From the NCBI GenBank assembly GCA_030849805.1, contig JASANZ010002229.1, positions 1 through 64,000 on the forward strand: a stretch of DNA of 64,000 bases. Reading direction: 5' to 3'. Shown in pieces: positions 1-9,709 of this stretch. Origin of the DNA: Sergeia podlipaevii. Taxonomy: Eukaryota > Euglenozoa > Kinetoplastea > Trypanosomatida > Trypanosomatidae. The notes beneath the pieces were generated by a model. The model worked only from the letters and a program-made list of their open reading frames with translations, did no database searches and was not told where the DNA came from. A program made the position numbers and the translations under genes. Every line of letters begins with the position of its first letter. Position 1 is the first letter of the stretch.

Positions 1-1831
1 TAGAGGCGCAACTCAGTATCCCCCATGCGCCATCTTCGCCCCCCCACCCCCAAAAGTTGACAGTTTACAGCTGACATACACTTCAAGCTTCGTTTCGCCA
101 CATCAGCTGTATACATCAACATGTTGTCGTGTGCCTTCTCCCTCTTCTCTTTCATTGCAGCCCCGGAATTTTGCAAATGTAACAAGATGCAAAGGCGGCT
201 TCCAAACAGAAGAAAGAACACCACATCAGACGTGTGCAGTACCACGTAACGATGAGAAGAGCAAAGTGATGATGCGCACTATCAACAAAAAAAAGAAAAG
301 AAATCAGTTGCACGCATACACACACATGTGTAGATACCAAAATGCGAGCGGCTGTGAGAGCACACGGGAGAACAGAAATGACATGCAAACGAAAGCACAC
401 AAAATCGAAAGGGCAGAGAGAGAGAGAGAAAGAAAGAAAGGAAAAAAATCTGGAACTAACAGATATATTGACAATGGGCGACAGCGGACCAGGCAATGTA
501 TCAGTATCCTGCAACGACTACAGTACTGTGGGCAGGAGGGAGGAAGGGAAGGGAGAGATGGAAAGAGGAAAAGAAAAGAAAAAAAAAGCTCAGTGGTATT
601 GCAGTACGTCGACATGTTCGGAACTCGACAAATGCACAATTACGGGTCAAGGGCTATACAAGGAACTCTCCTCTTTTCCCTCCAAAGAAACGGAAAGGGT
701 GGAAGGACTCGGCAACTCCTGGCAGCATCTCTTCCTGATCCCCTGATCGTGCTTCTCAGTTGATTTTGATTGTGGTTCTCCTATATTCACGCAAATTTGT
801 CGTTGTGTGCGACGCATTTAAAGTGGAGAACAGCGGGCGTCATCACTGCATTCAACACACACACACACACCATTTCACTCATTTACTTCCCATCTATCTT
901 TTTTTTTATCTTTTTTTATTTTTTGTTTTTGCAGAGATTCTGACCCCGCTGTCTCCGAAGAATCAGCGCCAGGAAGGCACATTAACCTCATTTTCCCTCT
1001 TTTTTTTGGAAGGGGGGAGGGGAGGGGAATGCTAGCTGAGGAGTGCGTACTACTGTACAGTAGTCACAGTGCAGGACGCAGATGAACGCGCCACGGCATT
1101 CGTGAAGAGAGTGATGAAGCAGTAAATAAAAAAAAAAGGTAGAGGTGGTACACAGGAGCACAAAAAAAAAAGAATAAAATATGGTGCTAGATCCGTATGC
1201 GCTGTACAGCATCTTTGCTTTTTTTTTTTTCATTTACAGAACTGATAAATATTTTTGGTTTTTGTCGTAGCCTTGTCTCTCTCTCTCGTTTGAGAAGCCC
1301 TACCCACTAATGAACACACAAAGTGTGTGAAACTCAGACGAAAAAAACAAAAAAGGAAGAAAATAACGGAGTACTCAAGAAAGGAAAAAAGAAGAACTCA
1401 ATCCGTTTTTTTTCTTCTTCTTCAGCTGTTCCTTCTCATTCCTCTTCCCCTCTCCGTCTCTACATAGTGTTGCTGTTAGTCTCTACACACAATATTAATA
1501 ATAATAATAGGCTTGTAAATGAAAAAAAAAAGATATGCCAAGTGTCCACACACGCTATATACGTAGAACAAAGGACGGTGCGGGAAATTTCAAGCCTTGG
1601 CAATCTGCAACAATACAAGAAAAAGGAAAAACCAAAGACGAAAAGCGCGGTTTATAAAGATTTCTAATAAATAAAATAAAATAATAATAAGCATGAAGGA
1701 TAATCATAAACGGAAAAACAACATCGACTCTGTTTCGTTTCGCTTCGCTTTAGCAAACTAAAAAAAAAAAAAAAAATGGTTGCTCAACATGACATGCAAA
1801 AAAGGGGGGAAAAAAAAAGAGAGGGAGAGCA
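1..1831. other. Intergenic region, no supported gene
   Basis: This stretch lies downstream of the PIN protein gene and should hold its 3' UTR and part of the next spacer. It has many A-runs, a GA-rich tract near 414-450 (a pyrimidine tract on the transcribed minus strand), and an AAT run at 1495-1509. A GC-richer patch near 1030-1115 contains a perfect 16-base palindrome. Open frames here are rich in Lys, Arg or Phe encoded by homopolymers and do not look like protein. A minus-strand ATG at 24-26 opens a frame running off the window edge, but only eight codons are visible and no good splice acceptor precedes it, so I do not call a gene. Confidence 0.7.
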
Positions 1832-4252
1832 CTACATACGAACACCAAGAAGGCGTCGTATGTCCTTGTAGGAGTAGGCTTCCCCAAGTTCTGATTGCGC
1901 TTTGATTCTAAGAAACTTATCTTCGGAGACGAACATAACCGACTCCCTTCTGCGTTTTAGAAAAACAGCATAGCCAAGAATGGTGTCATCATTCGAGTTG
2001 GCGTTGCGCTCGTACGCATCCACAACCTCTGTACGTTTCTGCATGCGAATATGCCCGTCCTTGCGCTCGAGCGCAGCAGCAATCCAGTTGCGCACCTCGC
2101 GTGCGCGCCGCGTTCTCCATTCCCGCTCGTTGCACTGCTGCTTCGTCAGCTTAGCCCTACCTGCCAATTTGTCTTTATTGAACTTATCCAGTTCGTCTAC
2201 TACCTTGAAAGGGATACAAACAACCCACTTCTCAGTGAGCAAGTTGAGCACACTTGGTTCCGACTCAATGAGCGAGGAAGTGTCGAACACCACACAGCGT
2301 GCACCTTTACCAGGGGGCACGCTTGTATCATCTAAGGATTGCTGCTGCTGCTGCTGCTGTAGCAGCGGTGGTGGTGGCGATATCGAAGGCCATTTTTGTG
2401 CTCCTGCTCCTACACCTTGTCCAGTCATCATGTGGCTGCTCTGATGGCTCGCCACACCACCAAAAAAAGGAATGGCGGTACTTCCGATAAGATGTTCGAC
2501 TGGGGCGTGCACCAATCCATCAATGTACGGCGTAGAGGAGGGGAAGTGAGGGGCGGCAGCCGCCGCAGGTGGTGCACCGCCACTCCAGAAGCCACGTGCC
2601 ACATTTTCGCCGGGCTCCTGCATGTGACGCTCAAAGAAGTGCACTGTGTCGTGCAGCTGCGAGCGGAGTGGCGTGTCTAGACCTTGGTCAAAGTAGGTGG
2701 GTTGCGAGCGTAGCGGCAAGGGCTGAGATGGTCCTCGGGGAGGCGAGCGCGGCTTTCCCGCTTGAGCTTTGGACCGACGAGCTGCCGCGGGGGTAACAGT
2801 TGTCTTCTTGGCAGCGGTCCTCGCAGGTGGTACTGCCTTCTTCGCTGCGGCAAGTTTCTTGGGATCGCGAGTAGCAGCAGCAGGCGGGCGGCCGCGGGCT
2901 CCAGAACTCACGGGTGTCGACGGCTCCAGGGGGGAGGGCAGCAGCGCAGGTGGACACTGAAGTCTCCGACGCTTTATTTCACCTCCATTCCAGTTTTCTG
3001 CTTTCTGCTGCTCCAACGGTACCTGCGCATGCCGGAGAGCAGCAAGACGCATGACAGCAAGGCGGCTTTCCGTGGCAGCGCGGTGCGCTGCTTCAGAAGC
3101 AGAGCCAGTGTTCAGCGTTGTGAAAGAGTGGGAGAAGGTGGGAGAGCGCTTGGTTGGGCTATCTTCAATCACCCCTTGCTTCTGCTCCGCACGCGGGCCC
3201 TGGAAGCTGGCGTGAAGCACGGAACGAAGTCGGCTGAGACTAAGAATAGAAGCGTCGTTCTTTGTGTCTATCCCAATCGGCGCTGGTGGCGCTATTGAAG
3301 CGCTACTGTTCAGTGCAAGAGACTGGGGTACTTGAGTGGTTGTGACGGTGATCAATGGAGAAAGAGGTTGGCAGTGCTGCTGCTGTTCCTCCGCCCTTGA
3401 AGGACTGCACTCTTCGTTGCGTTCTACCGAGACTACACTAGTGGGAGTGCCTGCGCTGACCTCATCGTCCCTTACACGCTTGGGGCGCCACCGCCACCGC
3501 GCTGCAGCGGCGCGTGCGAGTGCCTTTTGGGTCCGTAGAAGAGACTGTCCTTCCTCACTCTCATCCTCTTCAAGAGGAACCTGTGGCCTCTCAGCAGCCG
3601 CAGCCGCAGCACGCGCCATGAGTGCCTCCACACGCATGACCACCCAGCTTGCTTCTGCGCCACTGCTACCACTAGTCATAGTACTATTGCCATTATCACC
3701 ATTATTGATTTTCAAAGCAGTGGCCCCGGCAGCAGGGTCCGCAGTCGTTTCGGCTACAGTCGACGTAGCGGCGGAGGCAGCAGCTTCCACAGCGGCCCGC
3801 CGCAGAAAGGCAAAGGTGTGATCATGTGAGATGCCTGAAAACGCAACGCCGCCACTGCTACTTTTGTTTTTGTTGCTCTTCGCAAGAAGGGACTGTGCTT
3901 CTGCGGAATCTGAAAAAGTCAGCGGTGGTGATGATGATGATGGTGACAGCGTGCTCGCTGCTGCTGGACCTTTATTTGAGAGTGCAGTGGAACCGACAGG
4001 CGTCGCACTAGAGCGTAGCCGGGACAGCGAGAGGCCTGCCGCATCGCCTACTGTTGCGCTAGCACCCACAGAGGGAGAAGAAGAAGATGCAGGAGCTTGC
4101 GAAGTAGCGGCGGCACGTAGTCTATCCCCTGCAGCTTGTTGTTGCTGGGTCTGTCGAATGTTCAAGTAAGAAAAACCTGTGCTGCTACCATTGCCTGTGT
4201 CTACCGCTGTTGACGCTGACGCAGGACGCTTCTGCGTTCCTCTGATAGGCAT
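1832..4252 (-). CDS. PIN-domain putative endoribonuclease with long low-complexity N-terminus
   Basis: The 806-residue protein has a PIN nuclease domain in its last ~157 residues (about 650-806). The four acidic positions expected for metal-dependent RNA cleavage are visible: D657 in VFDTSSL, E687 in VVDELDK, D756 in NDDTIL and D778 in SEDKFL. The spacing resembles single-stranded RNA endonucleases of the SWT1/SMG6 type, but I cannot name an orthologue. Residues 1-640 are Ala-, Ser-, Gln- and Pro-rich with basic stretches (RWRWRPKR near 253; an AAAKK-rich region), likely disordered and possibly RNA-binding. Two short motifs recur in this half (see findings). I chose the ATG at 4252 because it sits seven bases after a T8-AG splice acceptor; the longer open frame starts with GTG upstream of that acceptor. 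The next gene upstream is also PIN-like. Nuclease activity is inferred, not shown. Confidence 0.85.
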   Translation of the reverse strand: MPIRGTQKRPASASTAVDTGNGSSTGFSYLNIRQTQQQQAAGDRLRAAATSQAPASSSSPSVGASATVGDAAGLSLSRLRSSATPVGSTALSNKGPAAASTLSPSSSSPPLTFSDSAEAQSLLAKSNKNKSSSGGVAFSGISHDHTFAFLRRAAVEAAASAATSTVAETTADPAAGATALKINNGDNGNSTMTSGSSGAEASWVVMRVEALMARAAAAAAERPQVPLEEDESEEGQSLLRTQKALARAAAARWRWRPKRVRDDEVSAGTPTSVVSVERNEECSPSRAEEQQQHCQPLSPLITVTTTQVPQSLALNSSASIAPPAPIGIDTKNDASILSLSRLRSVLHASFQGPRAEQKQGVIEDSPTKRSPTFSHSFTTLNTGSASEAAHRAATESRLAVMRLAALRHAQVPLEQQKAENWNGGEIKRRRLQCPPALLPSPLEPSTPVSSGARGRPPAAATRDPKKLAAAKKAVPPARTAAKKTTVTPAAARRSKAQAGKPRSPPRGPSQPLPLRSQPTYFDQGLDTPLRSQLHDTVHFFERHMQEPGENVARGFWSGGAPPAAAAAPHFPSSTPYIDGLVHAPVEHLIGSTAIPFFGGVASHQSSHMMTGQGVGAGAQKWPSISPPPPLLQQQQQQQSLDDTSVPPGKGARCVVFDTSSLIESEPSVLNLLTEKWVVCIPFKVVDELDKFNKDKLAGRAKLTKQQCNEREWRTRRAREVRNWIAAALERKDGHIRMQKRTEVVDAYERNANSNDDTILGYAVFLKRRRESVMFVSEDKFLRIKAQSELGEAYSYKDIRRLLGVRM

Positions 4253-4259
4253 TATAAAA

Positions 4260-4269
4260 CTAAAAAAAA
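4260..4269 (-). promoter_or_regulatory. Probable trans-splice acceptor of the PIN gene
   Basis: On the minus strand a run of eight T is followed directly by AG (bases 4261-4260), leaving a 7-base 5' UTR before the ATG at 4252. This excludes the in-frame upstream GTG as a start. Confidence 0.7.
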
Positions 4270-4680
4270 GCACTTAAAAAACTATTTTATCCTTTTCATA
4301 TAGTGTTTTTTCTTTTGCTTCCTTTCTGGGTGCACTTCTTTTTTTTTTTTTGTGTGTGTGTGCCCTATCCACGTCCAAAACGTCTAGTATAAGTTTCACG
4401 GTGCAGAACGCACAAATATCAACAACAACAAACAGAAATCTACGGGACCTACGCGCTATCAGATTTTACTTGAAGTAACAGTAGCACACCAAGTTCGCGA
4501 TGGTAGTGTACACACGTGAAGCCACTGATACAAGTAGCAGTACTTCTCTATAGATGTTTGTATGCACAAGGAGAGAAATGGCAAAGACGTGCCTTTTTTT
4601 TCTCTTCAAAAAGAACACGCAAAGCAAATCGTGTTATTATAATCAGTTTTTCTCTCACTCCTCGAGTAGAAAAAATGGAA

Positions 4681-4705
4681 TATATATATATATATATATA
4701 TATAT
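4681..4705. repeat. TA dinucleotide microsatellite
   Basis: An uninterrupted TA array of 25 bases in the spacer between the two PIN genes. Confidence 0.95.
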
Positions 4706-5313
4706 GTGAAGTTAGCGTGGGGGTAACAACAGCGACATAATAATTATGATGATGATAATGATGTGGCGCGCGCATACATACACAAATTAATGGAATGAAA
4801 AAAAAAAGAGAGATGAGACAGAAAGTTAGAAAATATAATGACACAGAGACATATCGCTCCACTAATGATAATGACCAGCGGATAATTGACTGCCATTTCA
4901 ATCCGTCTGTAACTATAAGCTGGCAGTGCTTTAGTAACAATAATAATAATAATAATAAAGCAAAGTAACGAGTTCTGTCTCTCTCTCTCTCTCTCTCTTT
5001 TTCTCTCTCTCTCGAGAAAGCACTTCAATTGAAAAGCAGGCACATGCTTGAGCAGAAGAGAAAGCGTACTGGGAGAGGGAAAGGGAAGCTCCTATGCACA
5101 TAGATGCCGTTTTCAAGAAGCGCACACACACGCACACAAAAGTAAAAGAGGGAGAGAGAAAGAAAAAGTTAAAAGTATTTCTGTAAATGAATATGCTTGG
5201 ATGTCCTTTAGTCTGCTAAGAAGAAAGAGAGTCGCACTATCTTCGTTATATATATATATAAAGAATATAAAAAAAAACAAGATTTCCCTCATCCAAACGA
5301 GCAAAAAGCTCAC

Positions 5314-5337
5314 ATATATATATATATATATATATAT
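5314..5337. repeat. TA dinucleotide microsatellite
   Basis: A 24-base TA array starting 23 bases beyond the stop codon of the degenerate PIN gene, so probably within its 3' UTR. Confidence 0.95.
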
Positions 5338-5360
5338 GTCTGTATTTTCTTTCCCTAATT

Positions 5361-6053
5361 TCATAGACTGGGCGAGCCCAGCGTGCACAGTTCATCATGA
5401 GTGCACACACGCACTCCCAACTCCTTTGCAAGTGCCTGAATAGAGGGGCTTGATGAGACAACATAGACGTTTCTCTTCGGGTTTTCCTTCATAAAATACA
5501 AAGCGCACTGCATCAGTAGTGCCTCCTTAAACATTTCCGTCTCAACACCACCAGGTCGACGCTGGTAGCGTTGTTGCTGCAGCACAGTGTAGGAGCTGAG
5601 CTCCTCCGCTGATAAGCACTGGTCCACCCGGTGCAGCACAACGTGCTGATTCGTCTGTAGAAACACCTTGAGGTGCTTAGAAATGCGTACGGCCACCCCG
5701 GTAGCAAGAACAGCATCTGAAGGTCCTGATCGCCCCTCCTGCCCTTGAGCAGTCTTGTCGACAAAGAGGCTTGCCCCGTCGGCGTCTAATATGACCTGCA
5801 TTTTATGCTCTTTGCGCCTTCTCTTGTCTTCATCGTCAAAGCAGTCAAGCACAAACTCGGGCACTACGACAGAGTTTCTGTACAGCGCGCAGCCCAACGT
5901 GTTCAGCGTGGACTCATGCACGCTATCTAAAGAGTGAAAATCAAAAACAAAAATACATCGAGATGGCATGCCACGGCTGGTTAAGGGCTCGTAACTTGGG
6001 CTTTTCAACGCACGGATGCGCTGCAGTGAGTCTTGATAGTGAGCACACGTCAT
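5361..6053 (-). CDS. Degenerate PIN-like protein
   Basis: This 230-residue protein looks like a stand-alone PIN fold. Residues 33-44 (CIFVFDFHSLDS) match the first strand with its conserved Asp (D38). Residues 63-74 (VVPEFVLDCFDD) match the second conserved segment (E66, D70). Residues 171-188 form an acidic-then-hydrophobic helix, and 196-215 (VYVVSSSPSIQALAKELG) match the last strand and helix. Where active PIN nucleases have Asp after this strand, the sequence reads SSSP, so the active site looks incomplete. It ends in a CTHDELCTLG segment resembling the closing part of PIN domains. The neighbour downstream in transcription is an apparently complete PIN protein. It could be a catalytically dead partner or scaffold, or a divergent kinetoplastid-specific protein. 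That this is a real gene is likely; the PIN assignment is moderate. Confidence 0.65.
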   Translation of the reverse strand: MTCAHYQDSLQRIRALKSPSYEPLTSRGMPSRCIFVFDFHSLDSVHESTLNTLGCALYRNSVVVPEFVLDCFDDEDKRRRKEHKMQVILDADGASLFVDKTAQGQEGRSGPSDAVLATGVAVRISKHLKVFLQTNQHVVLHRVDQCLSAEELSSYTVLQQQRYQRRPGGVETEMFKEALLMQCALYFMKENPKRNVYVVSSSPSIQALAKELGVRVCTHDELCTLGSPSL

Positions 6054-6841
6054 TACTGTTGTTGCTGTTTTAGTAGTGAAATGGTGTCGGAGGTGTTATG
6101 GCCCAAAGAGCGCTATCTACTACAAATCAATGTTGTTTTTCCTGTAATATCTACTGGCGTCTTGTTCTTTTATTATTGTTATTATTATTATTAAAGTAGG
6201 TGAAGAAAAATGAGAGAAAAAGAAAAGAAGAATTCATGTAAAGTGCGATACGATAAGCGATGAAACGCTTCCATGGTGTTATTCTCCTCTTCAAAAAAAA
6301 AAAAAAGGAGGACATGAAGAAGCGGCAGACAGTAGTTTTTCCATAACGTGTCGCTTACGGAGTAAGTACGCCCACTTCTCCTCAACTGAGAAACCACGGC
6401 CACCAAAACAATAACAAATAAAAGGCTCACACGTAATGAGATGCAATATATTAGCTCCTACCCACTCTATATGAGTTTGACATGATTCGAAATACAATTT
6501 ACAGGAGGGGGGAAAAAAAAAATGAATCAATTTACATAGTCGCAACAACCACGGAGATAATGAAAGAAAAGAGAGGGGGCAAAAGAAAACATAGCAACAA
6601 CATGAAAGGCACCGCTCGCTATCATCTTTTTCGTTTCTTTTTTGTTTGGTTTTTCATTCGTTCTCTCCTTCCAACCAAAAATGATGAAACACAAAATGAA
6701 TGCGTAGTGAACACGTAAAGAAAAAAAAAAGGAGAAGTAGAGGCGAAAAAAAAAGGCACGACAACAGAAGCAAAGAGTAGCAAAAGTCCACCTTCCACGA
6801 CTATACACACCACCGCATTCATGCTTTCGCCAAGGGTGATT
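6054..6841. other. Intergenic spacer
   Basis: This is the 5' flank of the PIN-like gene and 3' UTR of DRC11. It has a TTA run at 6170-6193 in the opposite orientation to most such runs in the window, and A-runs near 6293-6306, 6511-6520 and 6720-6731. No convincing pyrimidine tract plus AG stands directly before the ATG at 6053; CAACAG a few bases upstream is the best acceptor. No gene is visible. Confidence 0.7.
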
Positions 6842-9709
6842 TTATGCAGCCTTGGACTTGCGCTTGACACTATTCTTCCGCTTCTTCGCCTCCTCCTCCG
6901 ACTCCTTAAAGTCCTCCATTGGGTTCGCCCTCCGCATGGTGTGAGGCAGCTGCACATGAAATCCACGCATGAGCCCGCGCTCCGCTGGTGTGTGTGCCTT
7001 CATTGAAGCGACAGCCGCCACAAAGTCCTCGCCCGTGAGTGGGTGCTGCATAATGCGTTGTAGTCGACGTGGGTGCAGTGTCTTCTGCATAACCGTGCGG
7101 AGCTGCCCAGTTGAAAAACCATCTGTAAGCAGGCCAAGATCACGCAGCGCGTCGCTAGGCATCGGTGGCGCCTCCGGCGCAACCTCACCCGCAAAGGCCT
7201 GAATAAGCTCGAGTCTAGTCGCATAGTCTGGCAATGGAACGTACACCGCATGCTTAAAAACAGACGTGAGAGCAGCCGAATCAGCAAGCCACGGCTCAGA
7301 GCTGGTGCCGATGAGAAGCACGCGATCGCAGGGCTGGATGCTCGCCAAGCCCTTGATGAGCTCCTTCTTCATTTTCTTACCGCGTGCAATGAGTGCGTCC
7401 TTCGCCTTCTTCCCTCCTTTCTTAGCAGGGAATATCTTCTCGATATGGTCGAGGTAGATCACGGAAGGGCCCTTCATGCGAGCAAGGTAAAACACCAGCT
7501 GAATCGCCTTCGCAATGCCCTTCGTGGTAGGGAAGTTGCCTGGTGAAAGATTGAAGAAGTTGGCACCACTTTCGTTACAGATTGCAAAGGCTAGCATCGT
7601 TTTACCCATTTCAGGGAAGCCATACATGAGCATCGTGTTGCTGTCTGGTGCCAAGTCGTGAATGACCTGAGAGCCAAGCGGTAGAACAGCGTGCTCGGTG
7701 ATAAAGCGACGGATCTGGGCAGCAGAAGGTTCCGCCAGCCACGAACTTTGCTGCAAGTACTCAGCGAAGAGCTTCTCAAACACTTCACGTTTCATCTTCA
7801 GCGCCGTCTCCACGTCCTCGTTCCAGTTCTTGATCACCTTCTGCCACTTCTTCTTTATCTCCTCATCAGTGGAGCGTGTGCGCAGTGCAGCGTCGAGTGG
7901 GGAAGCCATAACGTTGGCAGAACCTATGAAATCCGCAAGCCGCACCGATGAAGGCGGAAGCTGCAGTTTGTTCTCGTAGATCATCGTGTTTATGGAAGTC
8001 TCCAAGTTCACTCCCTTCGTTGGGTCTTTCAGCTTTGGCTTCTTAGGCTTACGCTCTTTCTTTGCTTTCTTCTTCTTCTTGCGCTTCGAGTTCTTCTCCG
8101 CGTCAAGTCTCTCCTTCAAGTTCGTGACCTCCATCATCACCAACTGGTCAACGCAGGAACGCAGCTCATTCATGATCCCTCGCGGGCCATCCAGCAGCTC
8201 CTGCTGCAACATCATCTCATCTCCGGGTTGGTCAAACTCACCGCGCTCCACGTAGGACCGCACAAACCGATCTCGCCACACCGCTTCGTGCCGTTCCGCC
8301 CCCTCGCGCATCTGAAGCCAAAAAGTACTCTTCGTGAGCGCCTCCATCGCCGCCGCGGCGTCGCCGCCTTCTGCGTCCTCCTTCTTGCGGCCCGCGCCGC
8401 CGGCATTGCTACCACCTCCGACACTAGTTATAGACTTGCGTCGCGTGCCACCAACACTGCCGCTGGCGCCGCGTCCACCAGAGGTCGATCCCATAGCACT
8501 GCTGTCAACGGACTTACCACGTGAACGAGAGCTCAATCTGCGTCCTCCACCACCACCGCCGCTCTCCGCTGCCCTGTCAAGCCGCGCCAGTAGCTTCAAA
8601 CTACCGCCTTCCTCGGGACTTGGAAAGTCTATCAGAGCGCCGTCCTTGCTTTCAAGTCGTGCGTACGCCATACGCATAAGAATCTCGTCCAGCATCTCCT
8701 CCATCGTGTGAGGCCCTTCCTTGGCCTTAAGCTTGTTCTCCATATCAATTGTCTTGCGCTGCAGCTCCGCGACGTTTATCCGCTGCTTCGCACGACGTTC
8801 TTGGCGACGCACGACAGCAGCGACCTGATCGGCATTGGATAGGATTTCGTTCGTGGCGACAAGGCCAAGAAAGCGCTTCTCCTCCTCGTGGCGCCTCGCT
8901 GACTCCTTGCGAGCCAAGTAGCCTTGCACGACCCTCTGCACAATCGTCGCCGCGCGGTCCTTGCCGGTAACTGTGTTGAAATCTTGGCCATGCGCAGCAG
9001 AATGGCGCTGCTGACGGTAAATGGCTACCTGAAAACGCGCTCGCTGACGTGCCTGGCGTCCCCGCTCGCAGACCTGGAGCACTTTCACTGCCTCTTCAAG
9101 TGTGAGTGGCTCCGAGACCTCCGCCGTCGCCCCGGCAGCAGCCGCAGCAGCGGAGGCTTTCGTCACTGGCAGCGGGACCAGCGCCTTTGTTGGGTCTTTG
9201 CGTAGCTGTTCGGCGTTGCTGCTCTGCACAACCGAAACGGGTGCCTCAGGCTCTGTGTCCACGTAGTGCGCCTGCACGGAGAGGATGTAGTTGCGCTGCT
9301 GCATCAGTTCCTCAGAGCGATCGTCCGTGATGTATGCTGGAATGGGTGCCTCCACCTCATCTGGGGTGAGCTTCATGTCAAGCAGGATGTTGTCCAAAGA
9401 GAGAAAGTCACCACAGTTGGCAACAAGCACCCGCTTGGCCTCCAACATCCGGCCTAGGCAGCAGTCTAGCAGTGTGCGCACATCGTGTAGCTTCTGGGGT
9501 TGCAGCTCCACCTCATGAATGACGGTCAGTCGCTTCGCGAGACGTAAGTAGCGAACATAAATAGAAACCCAAAATTGTAAAAAGAAGGCGTTGCGCTTCT
9601 TCGCGTCACCCGGTACGCGTGCAGAGGCAACAAAGACATCCTCGCGCTGCAGTTCCTCCAAGTCCACGAGTGCCTGCTGATACTCCTGCTCGTACGAAAG
9701 CGCTGACAT
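6842..9709 (-). CDS. DRC11: Dynein regulatory complex subunit 11 (IQ and AAA domain protein)
   Basis: The 955-residue product matches IQCA1/DRC11, a subunit of the nexin-dynein regulatory complex that links axonemal doublets and controls dynein-driven bending. The N-terminal 160 residues are helical. An IQ motif for calmodulin binding lies near 254-270 (ATIVQRVVQGYLARKES). A Ser/Gly-rich linker with acidic patches follows (about 385-450). A Lys-rich cluster lies near 545-570. A C-terminal AAA ATPase module contains Walker A GFPEMGKT (697-704) and a Walker B-like VIYLDHIEK with D754. In that Walker B the residue after the Asp is His, not Glu, so hydrolysis may be weak or absent. The tail is Lys/Arg-rich. 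The start ATG at 9709 follows a CT-rich tract and AG about 15 bases upstream. Together with the dynein gene at the right end it indicates a motile flagellum. Confidence 0.88.
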   Translation of the reverse strand: MSALSYEQEYQQALVDLEELQREDVFVASARVPGDAKKRNAFFLQFWVSIYVRYLRLAKRLTVIHEVELQPQKLHDVRTLLDCCLGRMLEAKRVLVANCGDFLSLDNILLDMKLTPDEVEAPIPAYITDDRSEELMQQRNYILSVQAHYVDTEPEAPVSVVQSSNAEQLRKDPTKALVPLPVTKASAAAAAAGATAEVSEPLTLEEAVKVLQVCERGRQARQRARFQVAIYRQQRHSAAHGQDFNTVTGKDRAATIVQRVVQGYLARKESARRHEEEKRFLGLVATNEILSNADQVAAVVRRQERRAKQRINVAELQRKTIDMENKLKAKEGPHTMEEMLDEILMRMAYARLESKDGALIDFPSPEEGGSLKLLARLDRAAESGGGGGGRRLSSRSRGKSVDSSAMGSTSGGRGASGSVGGTRRKSITSVGGGSNAGGAGRKKEDAEGGDAAAAMEALTKSTFWLQMREGAERHEAVWRDRFVRSYVERGEFDQPGDEMMLQQELLDGPRGIMNELRSCVDQLVMMEVTNLKERLDAEKNSKRKKKKKAKKERKPKKPKLKDPTKGVNLETSINTMIYENKLQLPPSSVRLADFIGSANVMASPLDAALRTRSTDEEIKKKWQKVIKNWNEDVETALKMKREVFEKLFAEYLQQSSWLAEPSAAQIRRFITEHAVLPLGSQVIHDLAPDSNTMLMYGFPEMGKTMLAFAICNESGANFFNLSPGNFPTTKGIAKAIQLVFYLARMKGPSVIYLDHIEKIFPAKKGGKKAKDALIARGKKMKKELIKGLASIQPCDRVLLIGTSSEPWLADSAALTSVFKHAVYVPLPDYATRLELIQAFAGEVAPEAPPMPSDALRDLGLLTDGFSTGQLRTVMQKTLHPRRLQRIMQHPLTGEDFVAAVASMKAHTPAERGLMRGFHVQLPHTMRRANPMEDFKESEEEAKKRKNSVKRKSKAA

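Larger units (their letters stand above)
4253..5360. other. Intergenic spacer with TA and AAT arrays
   Basis: The spacer between the two PIN genes carries TA arrays at 4681-4705 and 5314-5337, an AAT run at 4939-4958, a CT-rich tract near 4976-5013, and a GA-rich stretch around 5147-5165 that would be a pyrimidine tract in the transcript. The open frames crossing it are made mostly of Tyr-Ile repeats from the TA arrays. I see no gene or structured RNA. Confidence 0.75.

Noticed and set aside
131..763. A 210-codon plus-strand frame at the left edge
   Set aside because: Its translation is dominated by Lys, Arg and Glu from A- and GA-runs, it starts with a non-ATG codon, and it runs against the direction of every supported gene.
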